A DNA stretch of 64,000 nt from Flavobacterium sp. RSP15. GTDB lineage: Bacteria > Bacteroidota > Bacteroidia > Flavobacteriales > Flavobacteriaceae. The notes beneath the pieces are model-generated. The model was not told the origin of the DNA. It was given only the letters and a program-made list of their open reading frames with translations, and did no database searches. Location of the stretch: positions 285,177-349,176 of the forward strand of contig NZ_RYDL01000003.1 of the NCBI RefSeq assembly GCF_003968755.1, written 5' to 3'. Below, piece by piece: positions 8,653-18,537 of this stretch; positions within the stretch are counted from its first letter, which is position 1; each line of letters starts with the position of its first letter. The position numbers and the translations under genes are program-made.

Positions 8653-10173
8653 TTACATAATAAATCCACAGATAAAATACATCACAGCCGAAACTCCAAA
8701 TATTATTAATTGATATGGAAATTGTGAAATACCATGTTTCATCATATCTACTTTACAGGATTGTGCAGTAAGAACTCTATTATCCGAGAAGAAACAGGCC
8801 GCTGCTCCCCAAACTGTTCCAGATACTAAAGCACCCTGAGAAAGCCAGAAATTAGCGCCTAATGAATGTGACAATAAGGCTGTCGTTGGCACTAAAATAG
8901 CGTATATTCCCCAATTAGACCCCGTTGCCCAACAGATCCATGAAACCAAAGCAAAAACAATAAAGGGTAAGGTCGATCTATTTAACCAGCTAATTCCTTG
9001 CAAGTGAGACGTTACAAATTCATTAAACCCTAAAGCATTTTGAACATCTTTTAACAAATAAGTAAAAGCTAAAACGGCTAATACAAAAGTGATGGTTTCC
9101 AGTCCCATTACAAAATGTCTGGAAATTTTATCAAATTTAATAACTCTAAAAATAAGAAAATAGAGATACGTAAAGACTACCGCAGTAGCAATTCCGCGTA
9201 AAGCATCAATACTTCCAAAAATCATATCAGACGAAAAAGTTAAACTTCCCCAATAATCCATATCATAAGGATAAGGGAAAATGGTACACCATACCAAAAC
9301 AAGTAACGGCATGATAAAATAATATAATTTTCCCGCTTTTTTAGCAGGATTCTTTCTGATTTTTTCCTCTTTAGGTTCTGGAATGACTACTTCTGCCTCG
9401 GCATCTCTTATCCCTTTTAAATCTGGAACAACTTTAAATACCACTAAACCTCCCAAAATTAAGGAAATCCAAGCCGAAAAATTATAAGGAATTGTTCCTA
9501 AAAATGCTTGAATTGCACTTGGACTCACACTCACATCCCCAATATTTCCTAGGGCCGACAATTGTGTGCCGTAAAAAATAGTCCAGGTAGAAATAGGAAA
9601 CACTACAGTCAAGGGCACACAAACAAAACTCAGAACCAAAGCTAATTTAGCTCTGGAAACTCCAAACTTATCTGTTATAGGCCGCATCGTATTTCCCACA
9701 GACAAAGCACTTAAATAGTCATCCAAGAAAAAGAAAAAACTTAAAAAATAAGTCATGATTAGTGATTGCTGTTTCGTTTTTACGTGATTTTCAGAATAGG
9801 TTGCAACTGCTCTTATTCCTCCAGATGCAACTAATAATTGCACAAAAGCACCATATAAAATACATACCAATATTACCCAAATTAAACCTTGATCATGCGC
9901 ATCTCTTGATATCGAACTGAACAAACCATCAAACATATTTAAAGGAAAAATCATTCCTTTCCCCTCTGGAAAAAATTCTGTAGATCCTCCTTTTGATGCT
10001 AACAAAATAAAACCCAAAGCACATCCAATAATTAATGGCTCCAACGCTTTTCTGGTAATGATAGCAATCCCTAATACAGTAAATGCAGGAACTAAAGCAT
10101 CCCAATTAATAAAATAACACAAGGCTGACAGGAATAATAAGGCGACTCCAATAATGGTTGAGATTGATTTCAT
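8653..10173 (-). CDS. Na+/H+ antiporter NhaC-family transporter
   Basis: This is a polytopic membrane protein with about 12 hydrophobic segments. The frame is open back to an ATG at 10239, but the ATG at 10173 (MKSISTIIGVALLF) puts the first membrane helix right at the N-terminus and is preferred, giving 506 residues. Family features include the FFFFLDDYLSALSVGNTMRP block and RNxSTLPF-type segments. NhaC-family members exchange Na+ or H+ against a solute, and several associate with organic-acid or amine metabolism. As first gene of the leftward catabolic arm it probably moves the cluster's substrate or product. Confidence 0.85.
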   Translation of the reverse strand: MKSISTIIGVALLFLSALCYFINWDALVPAFTVLGIAIITRKALEPLIIGCALGFILLASKGGSTEFFPEGKGMIFPLNMFDGLFSSISRDAHDQGLIWVILVCILYGAFVQLLVASGGIRAVATYSENHVKTKQQSLIMTYFLSFFFFLDDYLSALSVGNTMRPITDKFGVSRAKLALVLSFVCVPLTVVFPISTWTIFYGTQLSALGNIGDVSVSPSAIQAFLGTIPYNFSAWISLILGGLVVFKVVPDLKGIRDAEAEVVIPEPKEEKIRKNPAKKAGKLYYFIMPLLVLVWCTIFPYPYDMDYWGSLTFSSDMIFGSIDALRGIATAVVFTYLYFLIFRVIKFDKISRHFVMGLETITFVLAVLAFTYLLKDVQNALGFNEFVTSHLQGISWLNRSTLPFIVFALVSWICWATGSNWGIYAILVPTTALLSHSLGANFWLSQGALVSGTVWGAAACFFSDNRVLTAQSCKVDMMKHGISQFPYQLIIFGVSAVMYFICGFIM

Positions 10174-10353
10174 TGATTTTATGGTTTGGTTAATAGAAAA
10201 TAATTTAAATTGGTTAATATTTAAACTCAAATTTGACATTAATAAAAAACCTAAATATTGTAAATAAATTAATTTATATATGTTTATTTTGTAAATCTAA
10301 CCATAATTTAGATATAATAACAAAAAAATTACTAAATTTTTTATTTAAAAGTG

Positions 10354-10361
10354 TACATTTG
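10354..10361 (+). promoter_or_regulatory. Candidate Bacteroidota -7 box (TACATTTG)
   Basis: TACATTTG fits the TAnnTTTG consensus of the Bacteroidota primary sigma factor and lies 21 bp before the ATG at 10383. No clear upstream TTTG partner was found in the very AT-rich divergent spacer (10240-10382). Confidence 0.45.
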
Positions 10362-10382
10362 AAAAACTAAAATAAATTAATT

Positions 10383-11840
10383 ATGATATTTAATGAAGTA
10401 AAAAATTTTATAAATGGAGCGTTTAAATCAGGAAGCTCCAGCAAAATTCATACTATTATCTCCCCTTTAGATGGTCAAGAATTAACTACTTTCAAAGAAT
10501 CTACCGTGGATGATTTGAATGAAATTATCGCTTTTGCTCAAAAAGCTCAAAAAGCCTGGCAAAAAGTTACCTTAAAAGAAAGAGTCCAGGTTTTCTATAA
10601 ATACAAACAATTATTAGAAAAAAACATAGAGGAACTGACCGAAATTATTTACCTCGAAAACGGGAAAATTCATGGGGAAGCCAAAGCTGAAATTGATAAA
10701 GCCATCGAACTTACAGAATTTGCCTGTGCTTTGCCTCAATTTGTAAATGGAGAAAACATGGAAGTTAGTAAAGGTGTTTATTGCTCCTCAAGCCGAGTTC
10801 CTTTGGGGATCGTTGCTTCTATCGTTCCTTTTAATTTCCCAAGCATGGTTCCGCATTGGACTATTGTAAATGCCTTGGCTCTTGGAAATGCTTTTATTTT
10901 GAAACCCTCCGAAGCGGTACCAATCAGCAGTCAATATACAGCAAAACTTTTGAAAGAAGCCGGACTTCCTGATGGCTTATTCAATATCATTAATGGTACA
11001 CAATCTACAGTTGAAAATCTTTGCGACCATCCGGATATTAAAGCCATAACTTTTGTCGGCTCCACGAAAGTAGCAAAAATAGTATATCAAAGAGCAAGTC
11101 AAAATTTGAAACAGGTTTTAGCACTTGGCGGAGCAAAAAACCACATCATTTTATTACCGGATGCAAATCCCGAAATGGCTTCCTCTAATATTGTAGCTTC
11201 TATGAGCGGTTGTGCCGGGCAGCGTTGTATGGCGGCTGCAACTTTAATCGCTGTTGGAAATTGCGATGTGATACTGGGTAAATTAATTAAAGACGCCAAT
11301 AAAATTCAATGTGGTACAACATTAGGTGCCGTAATTTCGAAAGCAGCCAAAGAAAGGATTGAGTTATATATCACTGAAGCCGAACAACAAGGTGCCAAAA
11401 TCGTTTTGGATGGCAGAAATACGATAGTTATGGGAAAAGAAAATGGTTTTTATGTCGGGCCAACGATTATTGACTACGCAACTGCTGATATGAAAATTGC
11501 AAAAGAGGAAATATTTGGACCAGTTCTAACCATTGTTCGTGTTAGTACAATTGATGAAGCTTTAGCAATTGAAAATGGCAATCCTTATGGAAATGCGTGT
11601 TCCGTATTTACACAAAGTGGCGGTTTAGCAAATTATGTAACCGAAAATGCTTCAGCAGGAATGTGCGGGGTAAATATTGGAGTTCCTGTACCCAGAGAAC
11701 CTTTTGGTTTTGGTGGATGGAATGAATCGAGATTTGGTTCTGGAGATATTACGGGGAAAAGCGCTATTGGCTTTTTTACAAAAGAAAAGAAAACAACCAC
11801 CAAATGGAATCCTGAAGCTGGAACCAACTGGATGAGTTAA
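10383..11840 (+). CDS. mmsA: CoA-acylating aldehyde dehydrogenase, methylmalonate/malonate-semialdehyde type
   Basis: The 485-residue protein has the aldehyde dehydrogenase fold motifs PFNFPSMVP and KPSEAVP. The usual general-base Glu is replaced in LALGGAKNH, as in methylmalonate-semialdehyde dehydrogenases, and the catalytic Cys282 lies in the diagnostic GCAGQRCMAA. The family converts malonate or methylmalonate semialdehyde to acetyl- or propionyl-CoA. It leads the divergent rightward arm, and an omega-amino acid aminotransferase follows after a pseudogene. The pair resembles the BauC/BauA pair for beta-alanine use. Which semialdehyde is used is inferred. Confidence 0.88.
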   Translation: MIFNEVKNFINGAFKSGSSSKIHTIISPLDGQELTTFKESTVDDLNEIIAFAQKAQKAWQKVTLKERVQVFYKYKQLLEKNIEELTEIIYLENGKIHGEAKAEIDKAIELTEFACALPQFVNGENMEVSKGVYCSSSRVPLGIVASIVPFNFPSMVPHWTIVNALALGNAFILKPSEAVPISSQYTAKLLKEAGLPDGLFNIINGTQSTVENLCDHPDIKAITFVGSTKVAKIVYQRASQNLKQVLALGGAKNHIILLPDANPEMASSNIVASMSGCAGQRCMAAATLIAVGNCDVILGKLIKDANKIQCGTTLGAVISKAAKERIELYITEAEQQGAKIVLDGRNTIVMGKENGFYVGPTIIDYATADMKIAKEEIFGPVLTIVRVSTIDEALAIENGNPYGNACSVFTQSGGLANYVTENASAGMCGVNIGVPVPREPFGFGGWNESRFGSGDITGKSAIGFFTKEKKTTTKWNPEAGTNWMS

Positions 11841-11846
11841 ATAATT

Positions 11847-12439
11847 ATGATCGAAAAAGTTAAAGCATCCGATTTTATATTCATTTATGAATGCTACATG
11901 CATCCAGAAGTAAACCCTTTTTTGCTCTACGAAATAATGGATTAGGAAAGTTTTAGACCTATATTTAATGACTTGCTAAAAGAAGAAATTTTATATCTAC
12001 ATAAATAAGATTCAAAAACTGTCGGAATGTGTAAAATCATCCGACAAAAGCATAGAAATAGCCACATTATGTATCTGGGAGGAGTAGCTATTCATCCTGA
12101 TTATTTTGGAAAAGGATAGGAAAAAAAATGATGTTAGAAATCATTAATATATGTAAAATAAAATCTGTTTCCAGAGTTGAATTGAGTGTCGACACTCATA
12201 ATTTGAAAGCCATAAAACTATATAAAAGTGTAGGTTTCACAAAAGAAGGAATTTTGAAAAACTATACTTTTTTAAAAAGCAAGAACAAATTCATAGATGA
12301 ACAAATCATGTCCAATTTAATATCAAAACAATACAATTGCACAAAGCTTACATCGACAAACAAAATTTATAAGATGCAAATTCTGTCCTACTTTATGGTT
12401 TTGTTGTCTAACCAATTGAAACTAAAATTTAAAATATAA
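11847..12439 (+). pseudogene. Degraded RimJ/RimL-type GNAT acetyltransferase
   Basis: From an ATG at 11847 the frame reads MIEKVKASDFIFIYECYM but is interrupted by TAG at 11943, TAA about 60 bases later and TAG at 12117. Between the stops it encodes recognisable GNAT sequence, including YLGGVAIHPDYFGKG, the acetyl-CoA motif. After an A8 run at 12121-12128 the frame shifts and continues as MMLEIINICK, then RVELSVDTHNLKAIKLYKS and VGFTKEG, a typical GNAT C-terminus. Three stops plus one frameshift make this non-functional. It sits between the dehydrogenase and aminotransferase genes and its end abuts the ATG of the latter. Confidence 0.9.
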
Positions 12440-13773
12440 TGTTAAGTAAAGAACAAATAATAAGTGATAGTAAACAATTCAGTTTGTTTACTTGGGTTGC
12501 TCAAAAAAATGTAAATCCAATCCCTATCGAAAGAGCCGAAGGCGTTTATTTATATGAAGTTGGAGGAAAAAAAATAATTGATTTCTCCAGCGGATTAATG
12601 TCAGTAAATATCGGTCACGGCGACCAGCGGGTCACAGATGCAATTGTCGAACAAATGCAAAAAGTGAGTTATGTGACCCCATCTTGCACTACAGAAATCC
12701 GGGCGCGTTTAGCAAAAAAACTTGCCGAAATTTGTCCCGGTGATTTAAACAAAGCTTTTTTTACACTTTGTGGCGCTTCATCAATCGAAAATGCAATAAA
12801 ACTGGCTCGTTTATACACTGGAAAGCACAAAATTTTTGGAAGATATAGAGGATTCCACGGAAACTCTTCTGCCAGTATGACTTTAGGCGGAGATCCTAGA
12901 AAACTTTTTAGTGATGCCCAACAAGCCACTAATATTTTTCACCTAGATGATCCCTACGATTTTTATGGTTTGAGTGATCAAGACGAAGAAACGAAATTAA
13001 AATGGAGCCTTGATTCAGTAGAAAGAATCATTCGGTATGAAGGCGGGCACACTATTGCAGCCTTTGTCTTTGAAGGCGAAAGTGGGTCATCAGGTTGCTT
13101 GCATTATCCAAAAGGCTATCTAAAAGGGATTAAAGCCTTGTGCGAAAAATATGAAATTCTATTTATTGCCGATGAGGTAATGAGTGGTTTCGGCCGAACC
13201 GGAAAATGGTTTGGTTTTCAACATAGCGACATCATTCCAGATATGATTTGTATGGCCAAAGGTCTGACTTCTTCTTATTTACCCTTAGGTTGTTTGATGG
13301 TATCGGATAAAATTGCAGCAAAATATGACGATTCCCCTTTGTGGTTGGGATTGACTTATAATTCACATCCAGTGGCTCTGGCAGCTTCACTTGCCGTTAT
13401 CAATATTTACGAAAGTGATCATTTGATAGAAAACGCAGTCAAAATGGGTACTTACATGGAAAAACAAATTAACAAAATGCGTGCCCAACATCCTTCAATG
13501 GGTGATTTTAGAAACAAAGGATTATTGGGTTGTTTGGATATTGTGAAAAGCAAAAAACCATATCAACTAATGGCTCCTTTCAATGCTAATGCTGTCGAAA
13601 TGGAAGTTATGAACAAAGTGAGTGCCAAGTTAAGAGAGCAAGGATTATATACCTTTGTTCGCTGGGGTTATATTTTTATCGCACCACCATTAATGATTAA
13701 CGAAACTGAAATTGACGAAGGTTTATCAATTATTTCTGAAGCTTTAAAAATAGCAGACGAGCACATGAATTAA
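12439..13773 (+). CDS. Class III PLP-dependent aminotransferase (omega-amino acid:pyruvate type)
   Basis: This 444-residue fold-type I transaminase has FTLCGASSIENAIK for PLP phosphate binding, GFHGNSSASM, ADEVMSGFGRTGKWFG with the PLP-contacting Asp, and the Schiff-base Lys in MAKGLTSSYLPLG. The GLTSSYLPLG block is typical of the beta-alanine/taurine:pyruvate subgroup, distinct from the two GabT-like enzymes on the leftward arm. With the CoA-acylating dehydrogenase at 10383 it would take beta-alanine to malonate semialdehyde and on to acetyl-CoA. Beta-aminoisobutyrate or taurine are alternatives. Its ATG lies at the end of the GNAT pseudogene. Confidence 0.9.
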   Translation: MLSKEQIISDSKQFSLFTWVAQKNVNPIPIERAEGVYLYEVGGKKIIDFSSGLMSVNIGHGDQRVTDAIVEQMQKVSYVTPSCTTEIRARLAKKLAEICPGDLNKAFFTLCGASSIENAIKLARLYTGKHKIFGRYRGFHGNSSASMTLGGDPRKLFSDAQQATNIFHLDDPYDFYGLSDQDEETKLKWSLDSVERIIRYEGGHTIAAFVFEGESGSSGCLHYPKGYLKGIKALCEKYEILFIADEVMSGFGRTGKWFGFQHSDIIPDMICMAKGLTSSYLPLGCLMVSDKIAAKYDDSPLWLGLTYNSHPVALAASLAVINIYESDHLIENAVKMGTYMEKQINKMRAQHPSMGDFRNKGLLGCLDIVKSKKPYQLMAPFNANAVEMEVMNKVSAKLREQGLYTFVRWGYIFIAPPLMINETEIDEGLSIISEALKIADEHMN

Positions 13774-13904
13774 TACATTTTTTCCACAAGAAAATTTAGT
13801 AAATGACCAAAAAAAGCAGACAAAAAAAATTTGGTTAATGCCTTTCATTCGCGGTTGAGAATAAAAAATTAAAAAGTGATACAAGAGGAATTCCTCAAAG
13901 AATT

Positions 13905-16016
13905 CTAAGAATTAATTTCCATAAAAATAACATCCAATAGCGCAAAGACTTTTTCCTTGTCCAAAGGTTTCGTAATGTAGTCATGAAAGCCGCACTGAAG
14001 TATTTTCTCTCTCTCTTCTGCAGATGAATATGCTGTCTGGGCTATCACCGGAAGTCCCGGTTTAATTAACTTTATTTTTTCAAAAGCCTCATAACCATTC
14101 AAAACAGGCATTTTTATATCCATAAAAACCAAACTGATATCCGGATTTTCGGTACAAATAGTAACTGCTTCCTGACCATTAAAAGCACGCAAAACTGTAT
14201 GATTTTTTGACTCAATAATTTTTTTTAACAACAAGAAATTGATAGTATCATCTTCAGCGACTAAAATTATTTCATTCTCCTGGTTTTCTGAAAAATATAT
14301 CGTCTTACTTGACACAATGTCTTTTTCAGTCTGCTCAAATTTTAATGGAATCGAAAAAGTAAAAACAGATCCAACTCCAATTTTAGATGTTACTGTTATT
14401 TCTCCTCCAAGCATCTCTACATACGCCTTCGTGATGGATAGGCCAAGTCCTAATCCCGTTAATTCAGTACTGCCGTCCCCTTCAATTCTTCGGAAACGAT
14501 CAAATATCACTTTTAAATGATTTGTACTCATACCGATTCCTGAATCTTCAATAGTAAACGCTAAAATTCCTTTTTCTTTGTGCACTGTATACCCAAAAGC
14601 AACAAATCCATTATCTGTAAATTTTACTGCATTTGTTATTAAATTGACAATAATTTGTTTCAGCTTTGTTTCATCAGTAAGGATTTTTTCTGTAATTCTA
14701 GCTGAATTTTCAAGAATATAAAATTGAATATTTTTATCTTTAGAAATCGTAACTTTGATAGAATCATACAACTCTGTTATGCATTTTTCAATGTCTAATC
14801 CTTTATAATTTGGCGTAATTTGCTTGGCGTCAATTTTAGACATTTCAATAAGATCTTCAATGATTGAAACCAGGTTGTTCCCACTGTTTTTTATTATTTT
14901 TAAATATTCCAATTTCTCCCCTTCTGTCAAATTTGCATCCGTTAGCAAATCACTAAATCCCATTATGGCATTCATAGGAGTTCTGATTTCATGCGATAAA
15001 TTAGCCAAAAAAGAAGATTTTAAGGTATCGCTTTCCTCCGCTTTTTGTTTGGATATTTCTAATTGTCGCCTTTGATTGCTGTTCTCTTCAAAAAGATTTC
15101 CTATATACCCAAACTCTCCTTTGAATTTTCTTAAAGAAGAAATCGCTGTTATATTACCTGTTTCTAGAATACTTTTGACTAATTTTAGTGGATTATAAAC
15201 CCATCGTTTTGTATAATACACAAAAATAAAAATGTTCAATAAAGAAACCAGCACTACAATAAAAAGAATTTCTTTTGAATTTTTGTAATTCAAATTGAAT
15301 GGCCTTTTGAAAAGTAATGTAGACACAACGTCATCTTTCCAGTCTTTCAGATCTAAGCTTACAATTACAAAATCACTTTCTTCAAGATCCGTAAGATGTG
15401 CCGGAACTAAATTAACTTTCGAACTGCTTATATTTCCTAAAGAATTCAAAAAAGGCTTATCTAAAAGTCTAGCTATAAAAAAGTAACCAGACGGCGCTGT
15501 TTTATTCTTTTTGGGATCTATTGAAGGATGAATCGTTGCACCAAAAACTTCCACAATTCCTTCTGGAATTTTAATATAGAATTTTTTTAGTTTCGATTTA
15601 TAAAGCACTGTCATCATCTCTTTTGGGATAAAGTCAAGGCTTTTAATCTTAGAGGAAACTGTTTTATTTATTATTTTTTGATCTAAACCATAAACACCAA
15701 TGTAATCAGCAGAATAGGTTTCAAATTCGCTTAGAATATATTTATCATACCATTTTTTATCTTTTGTTATTGTATAACTAACCAAATTATCCCAGTGGGT
15801 AACATCAATAATGATGGCGGTAGTGGTTTTAGAATTGAGTCTGAACAAAGATCTCACTTCTTTATCGTATTGATTGTAAGTGATTTTGTAAAAATGACGT
15901 TCTTCCTGAATAGTATAAAGATACAAGGTGATGTAAATTACGAAAAAGAAAATACTTGCCGAAAGTATCAGCATCAGTAGTTTAGAGTACGTATTTAATC
16001 TAATTAATCTTTTCAT
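13905..16016 (-). CDS. CHASE4-domain hybrid sensor histidine kinase/response regulator
   Basis: The ATG at 16016 gives 703 residues starting MKRLIRLN; ATGs at 16064 and 16118 also keep the frame. A membrane segment (about 12-34) is followed by a periplasmic CHASE4-like sensor (HWDNLVSYTI and YSADYIGVYG segments) and a second membrane segment (about 251-275). Next come a HisKA domain with the phospho-acceptor His in NLSHEIRTPMNAIMGF, a HATPase domain (DSGIGMS, GLGLSITK) and a C-terminal receiver (VAEDDTINF, phospho-acceptor Asp in VFMDIKMPVLNG, Lys in ITKPLD). No DNA-binding partner is adjacent. Signal unknown. Confidence 0.9.
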   Translation of the reverse strand: MKRLIRLNTYSKLLMLILSASIFFFVIYITLYLYTIQEERHFYKITYNQYDKEVRSLFRLNSKTTTAIIIDVTHWDNLVSYTITKDKKWYDKYILSEFETYSADYIGVYGLDQKIINKTVSSKIKSLDFIPKEMMTVLYKSKLKKFYIKIPEGIVEVFGATIHPSIDPKKNKTAPSGYFFIARLLDKPFLNSLGNISSSKVNLVPAHLTDLEESDFVIVSLDLKDWKDDVVSTLLFKRPFNLNYKNSKEILFIVVLVSLLNIFIFVYYTKRWVYNPLKLVKSILETGNITAISSLRKFKGEFGYIGNLFEENSNQRRQLEISKQKAEESDTLKSSFLANLSHEIRTPMNAIMGFSDLLTDANLTEGEKLEYLKIIKNSGNNLVSIIEDLIEMSKIDAKQITPNYKGLDIEKCITELYDSIKVTISKDKNIQFYILENSARITEKILTDETKLKQIIVNLITNAVKFTDNGFVAFGYTVHKEKGILAFTIEDSGIGMSTNHLKVIFDRFRRIEGDGSTELTGLGLGLSITKAYVEMLGGEITVTSKIGVGSVFTFSIPLKFEQTEKDIVSSKTIYFSENQENEIILVAEDDTINFLLLKKIIESKNHTVLRAFNGQEAVTICTENPDISLVFMDIKMPVLNGYEAFEKIKLIKPGLPVIAQTAYSSAEEREKILQCGFHDYITKPLDKEKVFALLDVIFMEINS

Positions 16017-16260
16017 GGAATTCACTCGACTAAAAATAAAATACAGCCTACTTTTGTAAGACATATCAGTTTTTTTTCTATGCCGCAAGTTAACCTTTTT
16101 TATCAATAAAAAAAACAAGCCACTTCAAACTAAGTAATTTTTTTATATTAAAACCTTATTTATCAGCGGTGTACTTTTAAAAAAGCATTCTAATCTTTCT
16201 TAAATCTCTTTTAAATGGCAACTTTTCATTTTTTTTCAGAATTAAAAAAAGATTATTTTT

Positions 16261-16637
16261 TTTCCTTGTCAAAACAGAAGTGATTCGGTTCTCTTTAAGC
16301 AAACAAGCCAATGCCATTTGTGCCAAAGGAGAAAAAGCAATACAACCCACTCGTTTGTCTTCGAGAACATCTAATAATTCCGCTTATTGTTGCCGCACAA
16401 ACATGGAATATTTCAGTTGATGAATCAAGCTGGGTATCCCCAATTGTTTCAGTATTTCAGTATTTCAGTAGTTTCCTTAGTTTGCGCTGCTGTATAATTA
16501 TAAATTTCCACATACAATGCTTTTCCGCTTCGTACGGCGTAATCCAGCGCCATCATGGTTTCCTCCAATAGCGTTTCCGGATCAAAACGATTCGAATAAA
16601 AAAGAAATTTGTGGCAGTAACAAATCACTTTTTCCAC
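16261..16637 (-). pseudogene. Aldo/keto reductase remnant
   Basis: Reading leftward, the first part encodes RFDPETLLEETMMALDY, AVRSGKALYVEIYNYT and AAQTKETTEILK, matching the middle of YghZ-type aldo/keto reductases. A short tandem duplication at about 16449-16472 (unit ACTGAAAT) breaks the frame. Similarity resumes as LKQLGIPSLIHQLKYSM, has an in-frame stop, then LLDVLEDKRVGCIAFSPLAQ, then jumps to MALACLLKENRITSVL, which belongs much nearer the C-terminus. The N-terminal third and a central block are missing, so the gene is dead. Confidence 0.85.
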
Positions 16638-16767
16638 ATCTGTCCTATTTCATCTAGTTGTTTTTTTAGCCAAATTCTAATTTAATTTTTATAGTCCGAT
16701 TGAAAGATACTAAAACGTCAAATGATCCCACAAAACACCAACTAGTTTTTGATATTAAATGTAAAAC

Positions 16768-16804
16768 TAAAAAACCACCTAAAATAATCAGGTGGTTTTT
16801 TCAT
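16768..16804 (-). terminator. Rho-independent terminator after the carboxyltransferase gene
   Basis: AAAAAACCACCT and AGGTGGTTTTTT form a perfect hairpin with an 8-base loop, flanked by A and T runs. It lies 15-50 bp beyond the stop of the leftward carboxyltransferase gene and could also act on the other strand. Confidence 0.85.
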
Positions 16805-16818
16805 TTCTTAAAAAAATA

Positions 16819-18360
16819 CTACAACGGAATATTCCCGTGTTTTCTATCTGGAGTAACACTAACTTTATTTTCTAGCATGCTAAAGGCTTTTATCAGTTTG
16901 CGTCTGGTGTCTTCCGGTAAGATTACCTCATCCACAAAACCACGTTGCGCTGCGGTATACGGATTTGCGAACAAATTCGCATATTCAGCTTCTTTTTCCA
17001 AAAGTTTAGCGGCAGGATCTTCGGCCTCATTGATTTCTTTCTTGAAAATAATTTCAGAGGCTCCCTTTGCTCCCATCACAGCAATTTCAGCTGACGGCCA
17101 AGCAAAATTCATGTCGGCACCAATGTGTTTCGAGTTCATCACATCATACGCACCACCATAAGCTTTTCGGGTAATCACAGTCACTCTTGGCACGGTCGCT
17201 TCGCTAAGTGCGTACAATAATTTCGCTCCGTGAACGATAATTCCATTCCATTCTTGGTCAGTTCCTGGCAAAAATCCCGGCACATCCACTACAACCAATA
17301 ACGGAATATTAAAACAATCACAAAAACGAGTAAATCGAGCTGCTTTTTTCGAGCTGTTCACATCCAGACAACCGGCTAAAATCATCGGTTGGTTGGCTAT
17401 AATCCCAATGCTTTTTCCTCCCAATCGAGCAAAACCCACCAGGATATTTTCGGCATAGTTTTTATGAATTTCATAAAACGAATCTTCGTCAATAATGCCG
17501 CTAATTACCTCGTGCATATCGTACGGTTTATTGGGATTATCCGGAATAATAGTCGCTAATTTGGTACGAACCTCATCATTAAGTTCATACGGTACACTGT
17601 GTGTTTTTTCTTTATTGCTTTGTGGCAAATAACTCAACAAGCGTTTCAAATCTTCCAGACATTCCACATCATTAGCAGAAGTAATGTGCGCCACACCAGA
17701 TTTCGTAGAATGCGTGCTTGCCCCTCCCAATTCCTCTGAAGTCACCGTTTCATTGGTTACTGTTTTCACGACATTCGGGCCTGTTACAAACATATAACTG
17801 GTATCTTCAACCATCATCGTAAAATCAGTCATGGCTGGTGAATATACCGCTCCACCAGCGCAGGGACCCATAATTGCAGAGATTTGCGGAATTACGCCAC
17901 TGGCTTGTACGTTTCTATAAAAAATATCAGCATAACCACCCAACGAACGAACACCTTCCTGAATACGTGCCCCACCAGAATCATTCAGGCCAATCATGGG
18001 TGCGCCCATTTTGACTGCCATATCCATAATTTTACAAATTTTTTCGGCATGAGTTTCAGATAATGATCCCCCAAAAACGGTAAAATCCTGCGCAAAAATA
18101 TAGACCAATCGACCGTTTATAGTTCCGTATCCGGTAATGACACCATCTCCAAAAAACAGCTCTTTTTGCATTCCAAAATCAGACGTTCGATGGGTAACTA
18201 ACATCCCGATTTCTTCAAAAGAGCCTTCATCCATCAAATAATTGACGCGCTCTCTTGCCGATAGTTTTTTATTGGAATGTTGTTTTTCGATACGTTTTTT
18301 ACCGCCGCCCAAATGAGCTTCAGCAATTTTATCGTTTAATGTTTTTATTTTAGATTCCAT
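16819..18360 (-). CDS. pccB: Acyl-CoA carboxylase carboxyltransferase subunit (propionyl-CoA carboxylase beta type)
   Basis: This 513-residue protein has both carboxyltransferase halves. The N-terminal half has [16 protein letters not shown] and [17 protein letters not shown]; the C-terminal half has [17 protein letters not shown] and [14 protein letters not shown]. This is the layout of propionyl-CoA carboxylase beta and methylmalonyl-CoA decarboxylase alpha. The enzyme moves CO2 from carboxybiotin to the acyl-CoA. It is the last gene of a leftward set with the biotin carrier (20074) and biotin carboxylase (18538), and a strong terminator follows. Propionyl-CoA is the likeliest substrate; other short acyl-CoAs are possible. 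Confidence 0.92.
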   Translation of the reverse strand: MESKIKTLNDKIAEAHLGGGKKRIEKQHSNKKLSARERVNYLMDEGSFEEIGMLVTHRTSDFGMQKELFFGDGVITGYGTINGRLVYIFAQDFTVFGGSLSETHAEKICKIMDMAVKMGAPMIGLNDSGGARIQEGVRSLGGYADIFYRNVQASGVIPQISAIMGPCAGGAVYSPAMTDFTMMVEDTSYMFVTGPNVVKTVTNETVTSEELGGASTHSTKSGVAHITSANDVECLEDLKRLLSYLPQSNKEKTHSVPYELNDEVRTKLATIIPDNPNKPYDMHEVISGIIDEDSFYEIHKNYAENILVGFARLGGKSIGIIANQPMILAGCLDVNSSKKAARFTRFCDCFNIPLLVVVDVPGFLPGTDQEWNGIIVHGAKLLYALSEATVPRVTVITRKAYGGAYDVMNSKHIGADMNFAWPSAEIAVMGAKGASEIIFKKEINEAEDPAAKLLEKEAEYANLFANPYTAAQRGFVDEVILPEDTRRKLIKAFSMLENKVSVTPDRKHGNIPL

Positions 18361-18449
18361 ACTTTATTTAATTGGATACTATTGTTTTTAAAATTTCGCC
18401 ACTTTCAGTGGTTTTGAACAGTAATGCGATAGCTTTAATGTTTAAAATT

Positions 18450-18517
18450 GTATCGAGAAGCCTTGTGAAATGTATAGTTCTCGATACTTCTCAAAGGTTT
18501 TTTTGTTTAAAACCTTT
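18450..18517. repeat. Double inverted repeat in the spacer after the biotin carboxylase gene
   Basis: GTATCGAGAA (18450-18459) pairs with TTCTCGATAC (18478-18487), and AAAGGTTT (18493-18500) pairs with AAACCTTT (18510-18517). The second hairpin could end or attenuate transcription between the two carboxylase genes. The adjoining CTCGAACTGACG looks like part of a dispersed intergenic repeat. Confidence 0.6.
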
Positions 18518-18537
18518 GCTCAACTCGAACTGACGTT

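Noticed and set aside
16311..16571. Plus-strand open frame of 86 codons
   Set aside because: It is antisense to the aldo/keto reductase remnant, whose minus-strand reading matches known family motifs.
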